In this document: positions 1 through 11,298 of the stretch, in pieces
Numbering within the stretch: position 1 is the stretch's first letter
Layout of the letters: each line of letters begins with the position of its first letter
Source of the DNA: Galbula dea
Lineage: Eukaryota; Chordata; Aves; Piciformes; Galbulidae
DNA length: 64,000 bases
Assembly (NCBI GenBank): GCA_013399015.1
Contig: VWZX01006105.1
Span: forward strand, 558,001 to 622,000
Reading direction: 5' to 3'
Position numbers and translations under genes: made by a program
The notes under the pieces: model-generated
Seen by the model: the letters and a program-made list of their open reading frames with translations, nothing else
What the model was told of the DNA's origin: nothing
Databases searched by the model: none

Positions 1-1543
1 TTTCCCACAGCTTTTTTCACTACAGCTATCACATCATTGCTGTTTTGGGGTTGGGTTTGTTTTTTTAAAGAGTTCTACTACAATAAGCTAGTAGAGCACT
101 GGTAGCAAACCTTTGCCAGCGACTGGGGAAAAGTGTCTGATCGCAGTAAGCTGTTTCTCTTTCACTCTAGTACTTTCTTGTACTTTCTTGTTCTAATACT
201 TTTATTGGTACTTTAGTCTAAGTGCCCCAGTCTCATATTTACACATGCTCAAGCAACATATGGATTTAGTTTCAGAATTAGGAGCCTAAACAGCAGCAAT
301 AGACATATCAGCTTTTGAAAGAACGCCTACTTTTAACATCTCAAACAATGTTCCTCCTTTTCAGCATTTTTTAAAAGCTTTTCATTCCACAGTGGCAAGA
401 AAAACAGCTTTTAGCAAAATAGAAATCCATTGCTAAAATAACTGCTTTAAATAGGATTCAAAACAAACTACAATAATCTGAATTTCTACTATGGCGTCGA
501 ATTGCTCTCTGATTTCTTTTCCAGGGTAAATGCCAAAGAGAGGCTTCCACAAATCCTTATTTATGTCTGTTGGGGGTGGAAGCTGTTTCTTTCTGAAGTC
601 CCTCATTCCCAAATTTCAGATATGAATATACTGTTAACAATTTCTAATTGCAAGCTACAATTCGGGATTTCTGCTTCCAAAGCAATAGATACGCAATGTG
701 CTTCTAAAGCTTACACAGCTCTCAAATACCACACAGTAGCACCTATCTCCCACATCATCCTCCTCATTTGGTGATAAGACTGGAAGTCTTTGACATCAGA
801 TCATTCTCTGGCACTTAATCTTAAACCATCTTGGGAAGATGGGAAACATTTAGTAAGTTAATTTCCAAGGGAAAAAAAATTTGCCAAACTACATGCATAG
901 CCCTTAACCAGCCCTGCTAATATTCTGGCTTGCTACACTGAAAAGATCAGAATGTGACAACAGTCAGAAAAATTGTGGGTTGGTTTGTTTAAAAACACCA
1001 CCACCACAACAAACAAAAAAACCCCACAAAACAAACAACAACCACCCCACAAATAAAAAGCTACCAAATCAAGGCCAGCTCCTTTCCAGGTGTTTTATAC
1101 CACCAGGAGCATCACCAGTACTGACCTTCTATCCACTCTTCCTACAAAAAGTTAAGATTATATTCAATACTCAGAAAGATACAGTGCATTCTCATGCAGT
1201 GAATATTGAAGAAAAATTATCTTAGTCATCACAGCTGTGACGACCTCAGGAGAATACTTCTCAACTGAGTTTACAGAAAAACTGGTACAAGTTTGACAAA
1301 CTGCACCTGCTTCATCCTCCTAAAAACACAGGCAGGCAGTATGTTAGTTACCAGTTTGCAAATACAGGATCTTTCAAATTTTGTGCATGACATCAGAAAA
1401 TTTAAGCTACTTTCTGTACATTTACAGCAGCTAAAACCCCACACTACTAGGTAAAAAGTTTCTTCAAAACAAAGTCATGCTTCCCCACAAACAAGAAATG
1501 AAAATCTACATGTCACTGAAAAGTGAATTTAAATGCAACTTAC
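1..1543 (-). other. MBOAT2: MBOAT2 intron 2, 5' part
   Basis: This is AT-rich intronic sequence downstream (on the minus strand) of the exon 2 donor; the next exon is outside the window. Apart from an A/C-rich simple stretch at 991-1060, I see no exon-like segment with flanking splice sites and no recognisable repeat. Confidence 0.75.
991..1060. repeat. A/C-rich simple sequence
   Basis: Degenerate CCA, CAAA and CAACC runs with no regular unit. It is low-complexity intronic DNA. Confidence 0.6.
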
Positions 1544-1689
1544 CATCCAAAACAAAAAAGTGCAAGATAAAGGCCCAAGAGGGTTGCAACAACATGTCTT
1601 ATAAATGGGCTAGTTTTGCTTGAATGAAGGTATGTTCGAAACCAAACAGCCGCAAGCAAGGCAAACAGTTGGCACACTACAAAGTTGAC
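1544..1689 (-). CDS. MBOAT2: MBOAT2 coding exon 2
   Basis: This exon of 146 nt encodes residues 25-72 plus two bases of the codon for Trp73. On the minus strand a strong polypyrimidine tract and ACACAG acceptor precede GTC AAC TTT. The exon ends ...TTTGGATG|GTAAGT, a consensus donor, in phase 2. The peptide begins VNFVVCQLFALLAAVW, continues through a short polar stretch (FRTYLHSSKTSPFIR) and ends LGLYLALFCFG plus a split W. The two hydrophobic runs, about residues 25-43 and 57-73, fit the first two membrane segments of an MBOAT protein. The conserved catalytic His and Asn lie in later exons beyond the left edge, so activity cannot be judged here. No frameshift or stop is present. Identity is from recognition of the family sequence; both splice sites and the reading phase are seen directly. 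Confidence 0.93.
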
Positions 1690-3449
1690 CTGTGTAAAAA
1701 AGAAAACAAAAAAGTTCTCACACACTTGTGTCTTAAAAATTAACAGGTATCCACACACTATTAGCAATTTGCAGAACCTCTGGCTCTTGTCATGGGTCTT
1801 ACCACAGCATGTCGGCCTAAAAGAGCTTCTCCCAAGAGCCCCTCCCCTCCTAAAGCACAAAACAGTGCTCCCCCAAGCAAACAAAAAGATGCATCAGACT
1901 TGTAGAGACAATCTGTGCATGAATCAAGAAAAAAAACAGCCACATTTGTCAAAAAAAACTCCAGCCTATTTTTCTGTAAATTTTCTGTGTAGCAAACCAC
2001 TCTATCAGCCATTGAATCATTTCTGCTATGCCAGTGATGTGAAGATGTGGGTTGGGTTTTCAGTGAGCATGACGTGGAAATACTAATCAGCTACACAAAC
2101 CACTCTCAGATCACTTCAGTGGTCTATGCAGAAGCAGGGCTCACTGAAGTGCACCTCAGTGGTACATAATCAGATAAACAGCTTGGTTGCACACCAGATT
2201 TTCTTCCTGTATATTCAAGTAGGATAGTTTCAGAAACTCCTCCTCCCTTTAGGCCATTTATTCCAGAAGACAGAAAATACCTTGTATATTAAATACTTAA
2301 ACACATTAGGGCACCGAAAGCAAAAGTGGAATTAAAAAATCCAAACCAGCGAAAAAAAATTGTTCTGTGGGATGAAAACAGATTTAACAGTAAGGGCAAG
2401 GTAAAGGAATCATTTCCTCAAGTACAGCAATCACTACCAAAATTGGCTTACACTACAAAAAGCTAGGTGAATTCCTTTCTTCAGCAAATAGTATTTCCCA
2501 CTTTGTTATTTTTTTTTCCATAGAAAACTGTCTAACAATTTTCTGTGCCTAATAGCAGCATCCCAAGTCATAACAAGCATGGGGACCACTGCTTCAGGTG
2601 ATAAATCACTTCAACTCAAGAAACTTGCATGTACTTTGCTTGACTAGTCCCTTAGCACAGCAGTGTTTTAGTCTGCCTAATGTCACTCAGCTGAAAAATA
2701 GACTTAATACCACAGGGTACAGTGACAATACTATTTTTACGTTCATGACAGCACGCCTAATATTGATGTTTGCAGCCACACAGTGCACACCTCAAGTACT
2801 ATAATTCAAGCAGTTCATTCCATGATTTTTCAGTCAAACTTCAGGCAATAGCAGGTTAAGTGTGACAGTATGCGAACCTGGTTATATTTAAGGCTGAAGC
2901 TAAATAGCACCAACTACCCACAGAAGTCTTACCTTTGTAAAAAGTGCGTAGACTCCCCTTTTTCCAAACCACTATAAAACCTTCTGTAATATCAAGTTAC
3001 ACAAGCATGAAGAGCTAGGCAGGGAAAGAGGCTCAGAAGGCAGGGCTGCTCTGCTTTAACAGGAGCAGTTCCCTAAACTACATCATGCACGCTTTACCAT
3101 CCATTCTCTTACTCCCACATTGCCATTATGCCTTTAACAATATTTGAAAAATCCTAAACAAATGAGTTGTTCTTTCAGGGCATAACTTGACCTGTTTTCT
3201 CTCCTTCATAAGCAATGATGCAAATGAAATGGAGCGAGGTTTATTACTCAGGATGATGCTGTGGATTTAGTGGAAAAGTTTCATACAAAACAGTCAAGTT
3301 TAATGAAGCACTGAAAGGGAAACAAATTAATAATGTTTTATAAAAAGAAATGAGCAAGAAAGAAAAATTAAAACCAAAGTAATTAAATATGAATTCAGTA
3401 TCAACATTTGGGTTGGATATTTATTACAGATTCTACATACAACAGAGCA

Positions 3450-3560
3450 TGTTTCTGACCCCAGGAACTCACACCTTAGACAGACTAAAGGGGGAAGAGA
3501 GACAGGAAAATTGGGAGAGATACACGGTGATGCTGAGGTGAAGTGACACAGAGAAGAAAT
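3450..3560. repeat. Possible ancient MIR/L2-like retroposon remnant
   Basis: The stretch with GACCCCAGGAACTCACACC, then ACAGGAAAATTGGGAGAGA and GAGGTGAAGTGACACAGAG resembles the 'gaaactgaggcacagagaggt..aagtgacttgcc' core of old amniote MIR/L2-type elements. The similarity is judged by eye and is weak. Confidence 0.3.
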
Positions 3561-3781
3561 AAGCATAAATACCTGACCTGGGCAAGCTACCATTGCTGGT
3601 TTTACTGGATATCCAGACATCATTACAAATGATTTATCAGTTGGTGTCCCATGAAGCCCTTCTTTTTCATTCCAAACATGCGAATTCACAATGTTGGTGT
3701 TTCAAACACAGTGACATAATTTTGTTCCATAAGCCTTCCTCACAACTGACTCCAAAACTACCAGTGGGTATTTTTAAACTG

Positions 3782-3845
3782 CTTTTCCCAGAAAGTACAC
3801 AAACATACACATACTTTTCCCAAAAAGTACACAAACATACATACT
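3782..3845. repeat. 32-bp tandem duplication
   Basis: Two adjacent 32-bp units begin CTTTTCCCARAAAGTACACA and differ at a few positions. This is a small tandem duplication in intron 1, probably from replication slippage. Confidence 0.85.
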
Positions 3846-4309
3846 CATAAAAGACACCACCACAATGTTCACGTGGCAATGCGGCGCTCTGCATTCATTC
3901 TCTACTCCTAGGAATACAAACCTTACCTTTGCCTCACAGTGCACATCAAAATGCAGATTACACAGCACCAACAGTTTTGCAGATATGTATCACATTAAAT
4001 CCTCCCAAAGCTTTAAATACATAATGGTAAAACCAAGCCATGCAGCAGTTAAGGTTCAAAAGCCATGTAATTTCAGTTTAGCCTTTATACATGCCTACTT
4101 CTGATAATACTCTTTCTGCATCTTTATTTCATTCTCCCCAGCAGGGTTTCTGATTCATTCAGCAAACAGACAATTGCCTTAGTTTCTGCCCTCATCCTAT
4201 GACCCATTAAATGCTTACCATCTGAATACAAAAACCTTACATTTCTCCACACGCATGTTCATACAGCTCTGTCAGAAACATGAAGACTACAAACACTAAA
4301 CGTAAACTT

Positions 4310-4400
4310 TGCAGTAAGTTTGTGAGATCAGTATTCCTATTCCTGTTCTAAAGGTGGGTGACTGGCACACACCAAAAGGGTAAAATAACTGCCCACTAAC
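4310..4400 (+). repeat. Possible MIR-like SINE remnant
   Basis: The order GTATTCCTATTCCTGTTCTA, AGGTGGGTGACTGGCACACA, AGGGTAAAATAACTGCCCA follows the MIR segment that reads 'tattatccccattttacagatgaggaaactgaggcacagagaggttaagtgacttgccca'. It is diverged and has no clear ends. Confidence 0.42.
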
Positions 4401-7139
4401 TTTAGTTGCCCAATTTCAGACACTCAAGGCTTAGTTTTTTAGTCAGTACTTTTAATATAACTGGAGCTGTGCTTTGAAAATATAACTTCACCTGCTATTT
4501 TGAATATCCACCATATCTTATAAAAAAGGCACAAAGTATCTCAAAACGCAAGCAAAACTGAAAGTCATCATTACAATGTATTTTCATTATACTGTTTCTC
4601 CAGATCACTACCACTCCAGTTTACTAGTCAATTGTGTTCTGAAAAAGGGAAGGACTTCATATGGAAGAGTTTGTGACCACTACTGAGCTGTGCTACAGCC
4701 ACATAGGTAATCTTTTACACCTCCTGACTTCTGAGCATCTGCTCAGCTATCACAAGCTATATAGTCACTGGATAAACATCCAATTTCTTACATTTAAAAA
4801 AATTAATTGAACACAGCATTTCTACTACAAAGTCAAAGCTTGTCCTTTTGTGATTACCTGTGACTTTCATTCCAAGGCACAAATTTCTACCACTTCAGCT
4901 ATCAGAAATATGACCTCATTTCCACACAGAAGTAAGATTAAGCCCTTACCAATACTAGAGGGTATAGAAAGAGAAACAGACTGCATGGGCTCCCAAATTC
5001 CATCTCATGCACTTCAACCTCAGCAATGAGACAATGTGTGCATCTACACAGCGGTTTAGTTCAGACAGGAGAGGGCTTCTGAAGCAAGCTGTGCTAACTT
5101 CAGATGCTTTGATATACATTGTACAGCAATGTCTGAATACATAAACCTGATCTCTTTTAAGCTAAACTGAACTAGAAGATCTGCTTCAAAGGTAAGTGGA
5201 CATCTAGCGCAGGGACTGACCTAGGCAAAAGTAGTATTTCCCAAAGTTATTAGCAGCATCAATGTTGGCTCCTCTATGCCAACTACTTGATTCCACAAAA
5301 ACACTCCTCCTGTACTGCACTGCTTGCTGAAGCACACAAAGCCAAAATTTAGCATTTGGTCTTTTCCTAATTACATGTCCCATCTTTAGGCACACTGACA
5401 AGTGTGGAGCTGACATACAGCTCTACTGTATTCATGCACTGAGATACATAAAGAACTGAAGACACACAACTGCCTTGAAATAGAGCACCAAAGTTATCCA
5501 GCTTCCTAGAAGACAAATAACCACCCATTCAGATAGCAATAGAAGAGGAAAAAGGACAGAGCTGGACATCATCTTGAAAGCTTCCACATACATCAGTTAT
5601 TTTACCAAGCAATTATTTTGTTGGCAAATGTTATATGCAGCAACTTCAACATCTGGTAGAGGTATACTTGTGTACCTTTTGAACACTACATCAAGCTCTT
5701 ATAACACTGAGTACAGGCAAAATACAACCTTTAAACATCTCGAGACTTGGTCATAAGTGAGCAGAACACCCACCAGGAACAAAGACAACACATCCCCAAA
5801 AGCTGCATGATTCATTCCTCAAACTGAACTGTAACGTGCCTCCCTGAAGTCATAAAACCTGTTTCAGTAAGCAGCTCCAGTTTCATAGAAGAAATAAAAA
5901 AGCCCTGATCCACTTAATGCTCAAAATTCCTAAGGAAAAAAAATTCTGACGTAGATGCAGATGGAACAGCAGTTTGCACCCTAACTAGTTATAATTTAGC
6001 ACATGCATAGGAAAACAAGCAAAGTTTTTTACCTCCTCAGGTACAGGTCATATCAACAACTCAGCTTATGAGATTAACACCTCAAAGTCCCATCCAGAGA
6101 GCAATGTGCAATAGAAAGTTATGTGCACATAAGAATTAAAAAAATTGCAATGATAATGCAAACGAAAAATCTGCATTGGTTAATGATTAATACAGATGTG
6201 TGTTAATACCACTTAGACATACTAAGCTATTACAAATCTTGCTGTAGGTACTCTAGCACTTTAAAAATTAAATCCACTATTTTGGAGCAAGACCAGTCAC
6301 ACAGCCAATGCAGTTTACAGCCGCACTTTGGGCCAAGCATAACACTAAAATGCAAGCACAAATTCAGTTTCAGTGTTTGGAGTAGCTACATAAAATGCAA
6401 ATCTCCTGCATCATTACTTGCATTAAGCTATCCATGTAACAAATTTTCAATCTGCATGTCCTGTGCAAAAGTCAGTAGAAAGCTTATAATAAAACTTTTG
6501 AAATGTTTATTCTAGTCTTGTAAAAATTCTTATGTAATTTATGCCATGCATTTGTAAGAACAGGTATTTCTTAGGAAAAGGAGAAAAAGGTCACTGACTG
6601 CTATTACAAGGATTTTCATCAAGAGGAAGTTTTGGCAAAACATTTGAATAGCTAGAAATCTCCTGACATAGGCAGCATCTTAAACATTAAAGAAACTTAA
6701 ATCCATAACAAAAAGAAATACAGAAGAAAACATTATTTCTCTTATTAAGCTGATTTTTAATATGTGCAATTTTTATCCACTAATTCAGATTCCAGGCTAA
6801 ATTTCCTGTTCATATCAGCTATATTTTAATGTCAAAAGCCAATTGCTGCAGCCAAGCTCTCCAGAATTCTGCTACTTCACAGCACAGAAGGCATTTGCCT
6901 CGTTCAGAAGAGCAGCCAAAACAGCAATAAAATTTTACTGATACAGACAGTTCCCAACTGGATAGCACAAATTAATCACACAGGGCCACAAAGCCTGCAA
7001 TCCACTTAGAAGTAGCTGCTTGTATAAAGTTTTGCTTACTAGCTCTAGCAAGGCACTGAGCAACACTCAGAAGAACAACATGAACTATAAGGTACATCAC
7101 ACGAAAACCAGTGGTCTAGGAACTGGAGTACCAAATAAG

Positions 7140-7230
7140 ATTCAGGAATACTGGATTTCACTCTCTCTTCTGCCAATGACCCACACAAAACCCTTTGCAA
7201 GTTACCTTATCTTTGTGCTACTTTCTTTTG
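7140..7230 (+). repeat. Possible MIR-like SINE remnant (core)
   Basis: ATACTGGATTTCACTCTCTC, TTCTGCCAATGACCCACAC, CTTTGCAAGTTACCTTATCT and TTTGTGC follow in order the MIR core 'ctgggttctagtcctggctctgccactaactagctgtgtgaccttgggcaagtcacttaacctctctgtgc'. The agreement in order and spacing makes this the better of the MIR-like matches, but divergence is high. Confidence 0.48.
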
Positions 7231-7339
7231 TCATTCTTAACAATGTATTCAAACCTGTGTACCGCAGTGAATGGCTGTGCCCTCAGTAACACACTTGGAA
7301 TGAATTAAAGCTGATGCGGATTTTGTTTAGTTGGGGGTT

Positions 7340-7412
7340 TGAGTTTGTTTGTTTGTTTTGTGGGGAGGTTTAAGCTGTTTGTTTTTCTTGGGTTTTTTGT
7401 TTGTTTGTTTTA
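7340..7412. repeat. (GTTT)n-like simple sequence
   Basis: Two short runs of GTTT repeats are separated by a G-rich spacer. It is low-complexity intronic DNA. Confidence 0.7.
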
Positions 7413-8457
7413 TTAAAGGCAGTTTAGTTCTTATTGCTGATTAAAATAAGCTTTGGAAAAAAAAACATTACCCAAACACAAGCAGAAGCACCAAAGCCTA
7501 CCTGATCACATACAGAGCCTCAAGCAACAGCTTTAAGATGCAAGATGTTTCATAACAGTCAAGAACCTGTTGAAATTATTTTGCAGCCAGAGATTTAGGG
7601 AAATTTTCCCCCATTTTGTCACACTGTAGTATGTTCCTTCCACAGAATTATTTTTTTCTGAGCTGCAAGATGCCAGCATTACTTATCTCCCTATCTCCAG
7701 CAATTTTGGGTCCCCCACTCTACTACAGAAACAACGTTACCACACATGCTTCGTGCTTTGTCTGACTCGGCTAGTGAGCGAGGTGCACGGAGCAGCACTC
7801 CTCCCAGCTTCAGCCTGACTTTTCAACACCTACAGCTATTACAGAGAAAAGACTTCAGAATATGAACTACAAAAACATTTTGAAAAAAGAGCTCTTTCAA
7901 GAGCTAGGAGATCAAGACAGAATAATGTACATTTTCTTTAACAAAAAATACTGACCTTCAAGCTGAGGCTTTAACTTTTTGCTAAAGCTACAGGGCTATC
8001 TCACCTCTAGGTTTTAAAGACAGACTGCTCCACGGATCATATTTGGTGACATACTTTTCAAAAACTGCTAACCCTTGTCACAATTAATGAAGCCTCAGTT
8101 GTGCTTTGTCTCTCAAATATCAGTATTTCCTTGTTCTTGCTGCCAGTTAGGTGAAAAACACTTTTCCATCAAGTCAGTTGAGCAATTAAAAACATGTACA
8201 GATGTTTACAAAAAGCTACTCATAACATAGGAGAGCTTGATGCTTCTCTACAGCAACCAGATAGCAGTACAGACAGATCATCTTCTGGCCATTTCTTACC
8301 TTCATCCAGTCTAAGAGAAAAGGAACAAACAGCTTGTACAATTATCCATTATTTGTCTACTGCCAAGCTACTAAGAACTGAAGACTGAGAACAACTATTA
8401 TTTGAAACCAATTATGAACTTTCCAACTATTTAATGAAAACTGCTACCCTGATATTA

Positions 8458-8503
8458 AAACAACCAAACAACAACAAACCAAACAACCAAACAACAACAA
8501 ACC
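8458..8503. repeat. Perfect 23-bp tandem duplication, A/C-rich
   Basis: The unit AAACAACCAAACAACAACAAACC is present twice in a row without mismatch, then decays into CCAAAC-type sequence up to about 8513. It is a simple-sequence tract in MBOAT2 intron 1. Confidence 0.85.
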
Positions 8504-8873
8504 AACCAAACACCTAAAAGCAATTTCCACAGTAAAGCTGGGGAAAAAAAGCAATTCCATTACAAGAATCAACACCAAAGTGTTTGTACATTTTCTTCAA
8601 TTTATTGGCAAATGTAAGAAAGAGGATTTCAGAGACACTGCCACAGGTATCTGATAAAGTTGAAGGATACTTGAGAGTAATTCAGAGACTATTTCTTCTC
8701 TAACTGACATAAAGAAACAAGTATTCCTCCTTCAATTCAAATACCATAAATCTTGTTGCAATGCTTTCAAGTGCATTTTTGCTTCAAATAATAACCAGCA
8801 ACTTACATGATGAAAATGTAACTCATTAACATCCCTGCCTGAAGTCTCAACCTCACTTCATGGTTGAAATATG

Positions 8874-9097
8874 ATAGGAAGTCCCATCTAAACATAAGGA
8901 GGAACTTCCTTACTTCAAGGATGGTGGAGCACTGGCCCAGGCTGCCCAGGGAGGTTGTGGAGTCTGTTTCTAGAGAGATTCCAAACCCACCTGAATGTGA
9001 TCCTGGGCAACCTGCTCTGGGTGACCCTCCTTTAGCAGAGGGGTTGCACTAGATCTCCAGGAGGTTCCTTCCAACCCCTAACATTATCTGCGTGATA
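8874..9097 (+). repeat. CR1 LINE, 3' end, plus orientation
   Basis: This is a 5'-truncated CR1 copy. It encodes the degenerate C-terminus of ORF2 (KSHLNIRRNFL ... PRLPREVVESVSREI) followed by the CR1 3' UTR (GGGTTGCACTAGATCTCCAG, then GGTTCCTTCCAACCCCTAAC) and a decayed terminal repeat ATTATCTGCGTGAT. It lies in MBOAT2 intron 1, antisense to the gene. Confidence 0.92.
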
Positions 9098-11049
9098 AGC
9101 AGCAGTATTTGGAGGTAGCATCAGTACGGGAGGTGTTTATGTTAAGGTAGTGTGTTCTTTGTAGCAAAGACTGTGTTATAGCATGTTTATACAGTACTCA
9201 ATGTGAAAGGACACTCGTTTTCAGATGAGAGGTCCAAGCACAGCCCTTCTAATAGCAGCCACTTCCTTGAAGTGCATACTCTTTGTGTTAGCCAATGTTA
9301 AACACTGCAAAAGCTTTTTAATGTTGCATGAATATACTTCATCTTCATATGGATTTATTGGCAGCTGTAAGGACCTACTCATCAGACTCTGAATGTTTTC
9401 TTTCCAAGCTGATTTCAGTCCAAAACACCAAAGACAGTAATTAAATCTTATTAATAGTATTTCTATTTCCAGTACTAACCAATTTCTAGCTTGTAATTCT
9501 TAAGCACACTGGACAGTGAAAAACATCATGAAGAACATGATGCAGGTACTAGCAATCTGATCTGGTTTGTGCAATAAATGAGCATCAAATCCAATAAGCC
9601 TTTTCAAACAGGGCTTACTAAATCATTATTAAGAATTACTCTAAACACCCTATATGATTACAGATGTGAAATGAAATCTCAAACTACACATTTAATAGTA
9701 AAAACAAACAAAACTAATTCATTAAGGATAGGAAAATGTCAGCTGAAGGGTGTTCTCCTTGATGGGTTCTTAAGGATTCAGCATTATAGATACTGAGGAA
9801 CAGCTATTTATTCAAAGGAATAGCCAAAACCTAGGAAGTAAGTTTGGTTCAAGGGTGAAATTGAATTAAGAATGTTGGCTTGTGGATTTTGCTTGTGTGT
9901 TTTGTTTTGCTTGCTTCTCTCCTCAAAAACAGTATGGACCTAAACACTTGCTTCTGTTGAGCAAAAACTGGTTTGTCCAGTTAAGGGTTGCAGAACTCAG
10001 ACTACCAGGGAAAAAGGGTTTGCAACATCAAAACACAACAGGCTGGCATTATGTTGACAAAACACAATCTCAAACAAAGACCAACTCAGCTACTGTGCTT
10101 TTCAGAAGCATGACTCTAACACACACTCACTGTGTGCATGTTCACAGTGATAAATCTCAAATTCTCTGAGTATCAGCAGTATATGGAATATTCAAAAGTG
10201 TATTGAACAATGAGTTTTTATTTTAATGCTTAGAGAACCACTACAGTGCCTGAAATTTTGTAAAAATTTTACAACTTACTCATTCTCCTAACCATTTAAA
10301 AATAAAGCAAAATAACTAACATCTATGGAGGTATCCTTCTCAAATGCAATCAGGAATGGACACTTTCTCCTTTTAAGATCTACCTCTGTGCTATTATATT
10401 CTATTGATATGCAAGAAACTGAGATCCACCTTAAATTAAGCAACAAAACATCGGAAGCAACAGTTTCTGCAGAAATCCAGAAACACCAGTAGTAATCTTA
10501 ACTAGCAATAAGCCAAATATTCCCATCTTTAAAACAGTCAGCCTCAGTGTTCTCCATGGAAAAAACAGAAGAGAAAGCTAAGTACTTCACCATGCTTGCC
10601 CCTTGAATGAAGTACTGCTCAACTCAGTCTCTACTCCTCCCTGCATGAAATTAGCCACCTACAAAGTCTCTGAGCACCACAAAAGCAATTTGCAATTCAC
10701 AGCAACCTGCAGAAGTAATGGACATTACTTTGAGTTGTTACAGCTTTTCAAATTAATTCAATTTTCTGTTATAGTATTTTAAAGTAACATCTAGAATTAT
10801 GCTTCCATATTACAACACTTTAGCTTCTTACATTCAATCCCATTAGAGATAACAATTTGTTGACACATTCTAAGGCTAGACTTTCTACAGATCTGGTAAC
10901 CGTCACTAGGCTTCTAATAAATTCTTGTAGATTCATAGTGGTCTCAACTTCTTTCTAGCTTTTCTACTGTGAAGAATAAAACCCCATTCATTATAATCTG
11001 GACTATGAGCCCACTTTGAGTGACATGCTTAGTCTGCACTTTATTGGTT

Positions 11050-11081
11050 TTGTGTGTGTGTATATATATATATACACACAG
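11050..11081. repeat. TG/TA/CA composite dinucleotide repeat, near-palindromic
   Basis: TG repeats pass into TA repeats and then into ACACACA, so the tract is nearly self-complementary over about 28 bp and could form a hairpin or cruciform. The repeat is probably length-variable. Confidence 0.85.
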
Positions 11082-11225
11082 ATGCATGCACACAATGGAC
11101 ACGAATGAAGGACTATCAAGAGTGCTGCCCATCCAGAAGGCAAGTCAGAAAGATTATGATCAATCTATACAGGTAGAATCACCAGTATAGAATATACCAC
11201 TGTAGTTATACAACCAGTGTGCTCA

Positions 11226-11298
11226 CATAGGATCATAGGATTGTCAGAGTTGAAAGGGACCTCAAAGATCATCCAGTTCCAACCCCCTGCCTGGCATA
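11226..11298 (-). repeat. CR1 LINE, short 3' end, minus orientation
   Basis: Only the last 70 or so bases of a CR1 are present: ATAGGATCATAGGATTGTCA, then GTTGAAAGGGACCTCAAAG, ATCATCCAGTTCCAACCCCC. This is an extremely 5'-truncated insertion in intron 1, in the same orientation as MBOAT2. Confidence 0.88.

Noticed and set aside
1685..2086. 133-codon plus-strand frame overlapping MBOAT2 exon 2 and its acceptor region
   Set aside because: It is antisense to a confidently identified exon boundary and has no homology.
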